Assembly: GCF_013618475.1 (NCBI RefSeq)
Contig: NZ_JABJVN010000002.1
Span: forward strand, 868,001 to 932,000
Origin: Saccharibacillus deserti
GTDB lineage: Bacteria > Bacillota > Bacilli > Paenibacillales > Paenibacillaceae
DNA: 64,000 nucleotides
Reading direction: 5' to 3'
Of this stretch, positions 63,030-64,000 are shown one piece after another. The notes under the pieces were generated by a model. The model did no database searches, was not told where the DNA came from, and saw only the letters and a program-made list of their open reading frames with translations. The position numbers and the translations under genes are program-made. The stretch's first letter is position 1, and the number at the start of each line of letters is the position of its first letter.

Positions 63030-64000
63030 TTAATCTCCGCTTGCTCCGCCGAATGCCGGACGGGCATCAAAGCCCGATTCCGGCTTGCCTGTGACCGGCG
63101 TAATCGAATCGCCGCCGCCCTGCTGCAGCTGATACATTTGGAAGTAGCGGCCGCCGTGGGCCATCAGTTCGTCGTGACTGCCGCGTTCGACGATCTCGCC
63201 GCGGTGCAGCACCAGAATCTGGTCCGCGCTGCGGATCGTCGACAAACGGTGGGCGATGACGAACGTCGTCCGGCCTTTTTTAAGTACATTGAGCGCGGAT
63301 TGGATCAACGATTCCGTCTCGGTATCGATATTCGCGGTCGCTTCGTCGAGAATCAAGATGGCGGGATCGAACGCCAGCGCACGGGCGAACGAGATCAGCT
63401 GACGCTGCCCGGCGGACAGCGTGCTGCCTTTTTCCACGACCGGTTCGTCGAAACCTCCCGGAAGATCGGCCAGAATCTTGTCCGCACCGACTTCGCGAAG
63501 CGCTTCGTTGACGCGTTCGCGGCTGATTCGCTCGTCGCCCAGGCTCACATTGGATGCGATCGTGCCGGTGAACAGGTAAGGGTCCTGCAGCACGATGCCC
63601 ATGTGCTGGCGGATATGCTGCTTCGGCAGATCCAGTACGCTCTGGCCGTCGATCGTAATTGTGCCTTTTTGCGGATCGTAGAAGCGGAACAGCAGATTGA
63701 TGATCGAACTTTTGCCCGAGCCCGTATGGCCGACCAACGCGACCGTTTGGCCCTGCTTCGCTTCGAACGAGATATTTTTGAGTACATAGTCTTTTTTGTA
63801 GGCGAAGGAGACGTCTTTGAAAGCCACATCGCCTTTGTAACGCGTCATGCCGCCGTCGGTGACGTTTTCGCCCGGCTCGTCCAGCAGTTCGAATACCCGT
63901 CCCGCCGAGACCATGGCCGAGTCCAGCGCAGCCAGTTGGTTCATCATGCCGGTAATCGGTTGGAACAACCGTCCCAGAATATCGACGAACGCGTACAGCG
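63030..64000 (-). CDS. ABC exporter, ATP-binding half and end of membrane domain (partial)
   Basis: The C-terminal 323 codons of a fused membrane/ATPase exporter (MdlB/YheH-type) running off the right end of the window. The last membrane-proximal part reads LYAFVDILGRLFQPITG, followed by SAMVSAGRVFELLDEP, typical of the region before the ATPase. The ATPase has Walker A GHTGSGKSS, Q-loop IVLQDPYLF, signature LSAGQRQ, Walker B AILILDEATAN and the switch histidine in AHRLST. A 30-residue Gly-rich tail follows the domain. Such half-transporters often pair with an adjacent partner, which would lie beyond the window. Confidence 0.92.
   Translation of the reverse strand, partial: LYAFVDILGRLFQPITGMMNQLAALDSAMVSAGRVFELLDEPGENVTDGGMTRYKGDVAFKDVSFAYKKDYVLKNISFEAKQGQTVALVGHTGSGKSSIINLLFRFYDPQKGTITIDGQSVLDLPKQHIRQHMGIVLQDPYLFTGTIASNVSLGDERISRERVNEALREVGADKILADLPGGFDEPVVEKGSTLSAGQRQLISFARALAFDPAILILDEATANIDTETESLIQSALNVLKKGRTTFVIAHRLSTIRSADQILVLHRGEIVERGSHDELMAHGGRYFQMYQLQQGGGDSITPVTGKPESGFDARPAFGGASGD

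Noticed and set aside
1-64000. CRISPR arrays, insertion sequences, prophage, tRNA or rRNA genes
   Set aside because: No spaced direct repeats, transposase motifs, integrase, phage structural genes or tRNA/rRNA signatures were seen by eye.

Overview
The window looks like a chromosomal segment of a Gram-positive Firmicute of the Paenibacillaceae type (Paenibacillus or Saccharibacillus-like; the species cannot be fixed from sequence alone). The evidence is the gene order, which follows the Bacillus/Paenibacillus chromosome from dxr through spoVS, the Gram-positive polC with its embedded exonuclease, RNase J and RNase Y, SigA-type promoters, a T-box leader, strong AGGAGG ribosome binding sites, frequent TTG/GTG starts and moderately high GC. 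No phage, insertion sequence, CRISPR array, rRNA or tRNA gene was seen.

Layout. 1-7526: end of dxr, rseP, proS (short, archaeal-like type) and polC. 7565-14819: a consensus promoter and a hairpin leader drive the rimP-nusA-rnpM-rplGA-infB-rbfA-nrnA-truB translation/transcription operon. 14892-18520: ribF, rpsO, pnp. 18731-25902: mlpA-dut, the asd-dapG-dapA branch to lysine/diaminopimelate, and an RNase J gene with a long structured leader. 26087-34965: ftsK/spoIIIE, the ymfF-ymfH-ymfI trio linked to elongation factor P modification, a DUF3388 protein, rodZ and yajQ. 35072-42537: pgsA, cinA, recA (SOS-type operator), recX, rny, ymdB, spoVS.

After about 42.7 kb collinearity breaks down and the content is accessory or mixed metabolism: a PduL-type phosphotransacylase, a secreted transglutaminase-like protein, ricA, a tandem GNAT protein, an NAD-salvage cluster (NUDIX/winged-helix protein, nicotinamidase-like hydrolase, pncB), a two-gene 2-oxoacid:ferredoxin oxidoreductase (gamma-delta plus alpha-beta fusions), an AcuI-like reductase, a CobW-type metallochaperone GTPase followed by a 16-cysteine copper-storage-like protein, a minus-strand sugar ABC importer without its own ATPase, argS under an arginine T-box, an S-layer-homology protein whose C-terminal domain recurs as a separate small gene, and the 3' part of an ABC exporter.

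Themes. The first 42 kb couple translation, RNA decay (pnp, rnj, rny, nrnA), lysine/cell-wall precursor supply and chromosome maintenance. Several sporulation-linked genes expected in this order (spoVFA/spoVFB between dut and asd, tepA between rnj and ftsK, ylxY before mlpA) are absent although spoVS and an ftsK/spoIIIE gene remain, which suggests eroded or altered sporulation. The most rewarding places for a second look are the recA upstream region (orphan promoter plus terminator ahead of an SOS promoter), the rnj and rny leaders, the NUDIX-NAD cluster, the CobW/copper-storage pair and the duplicated C-terminal domain of the S-layer-type protein.
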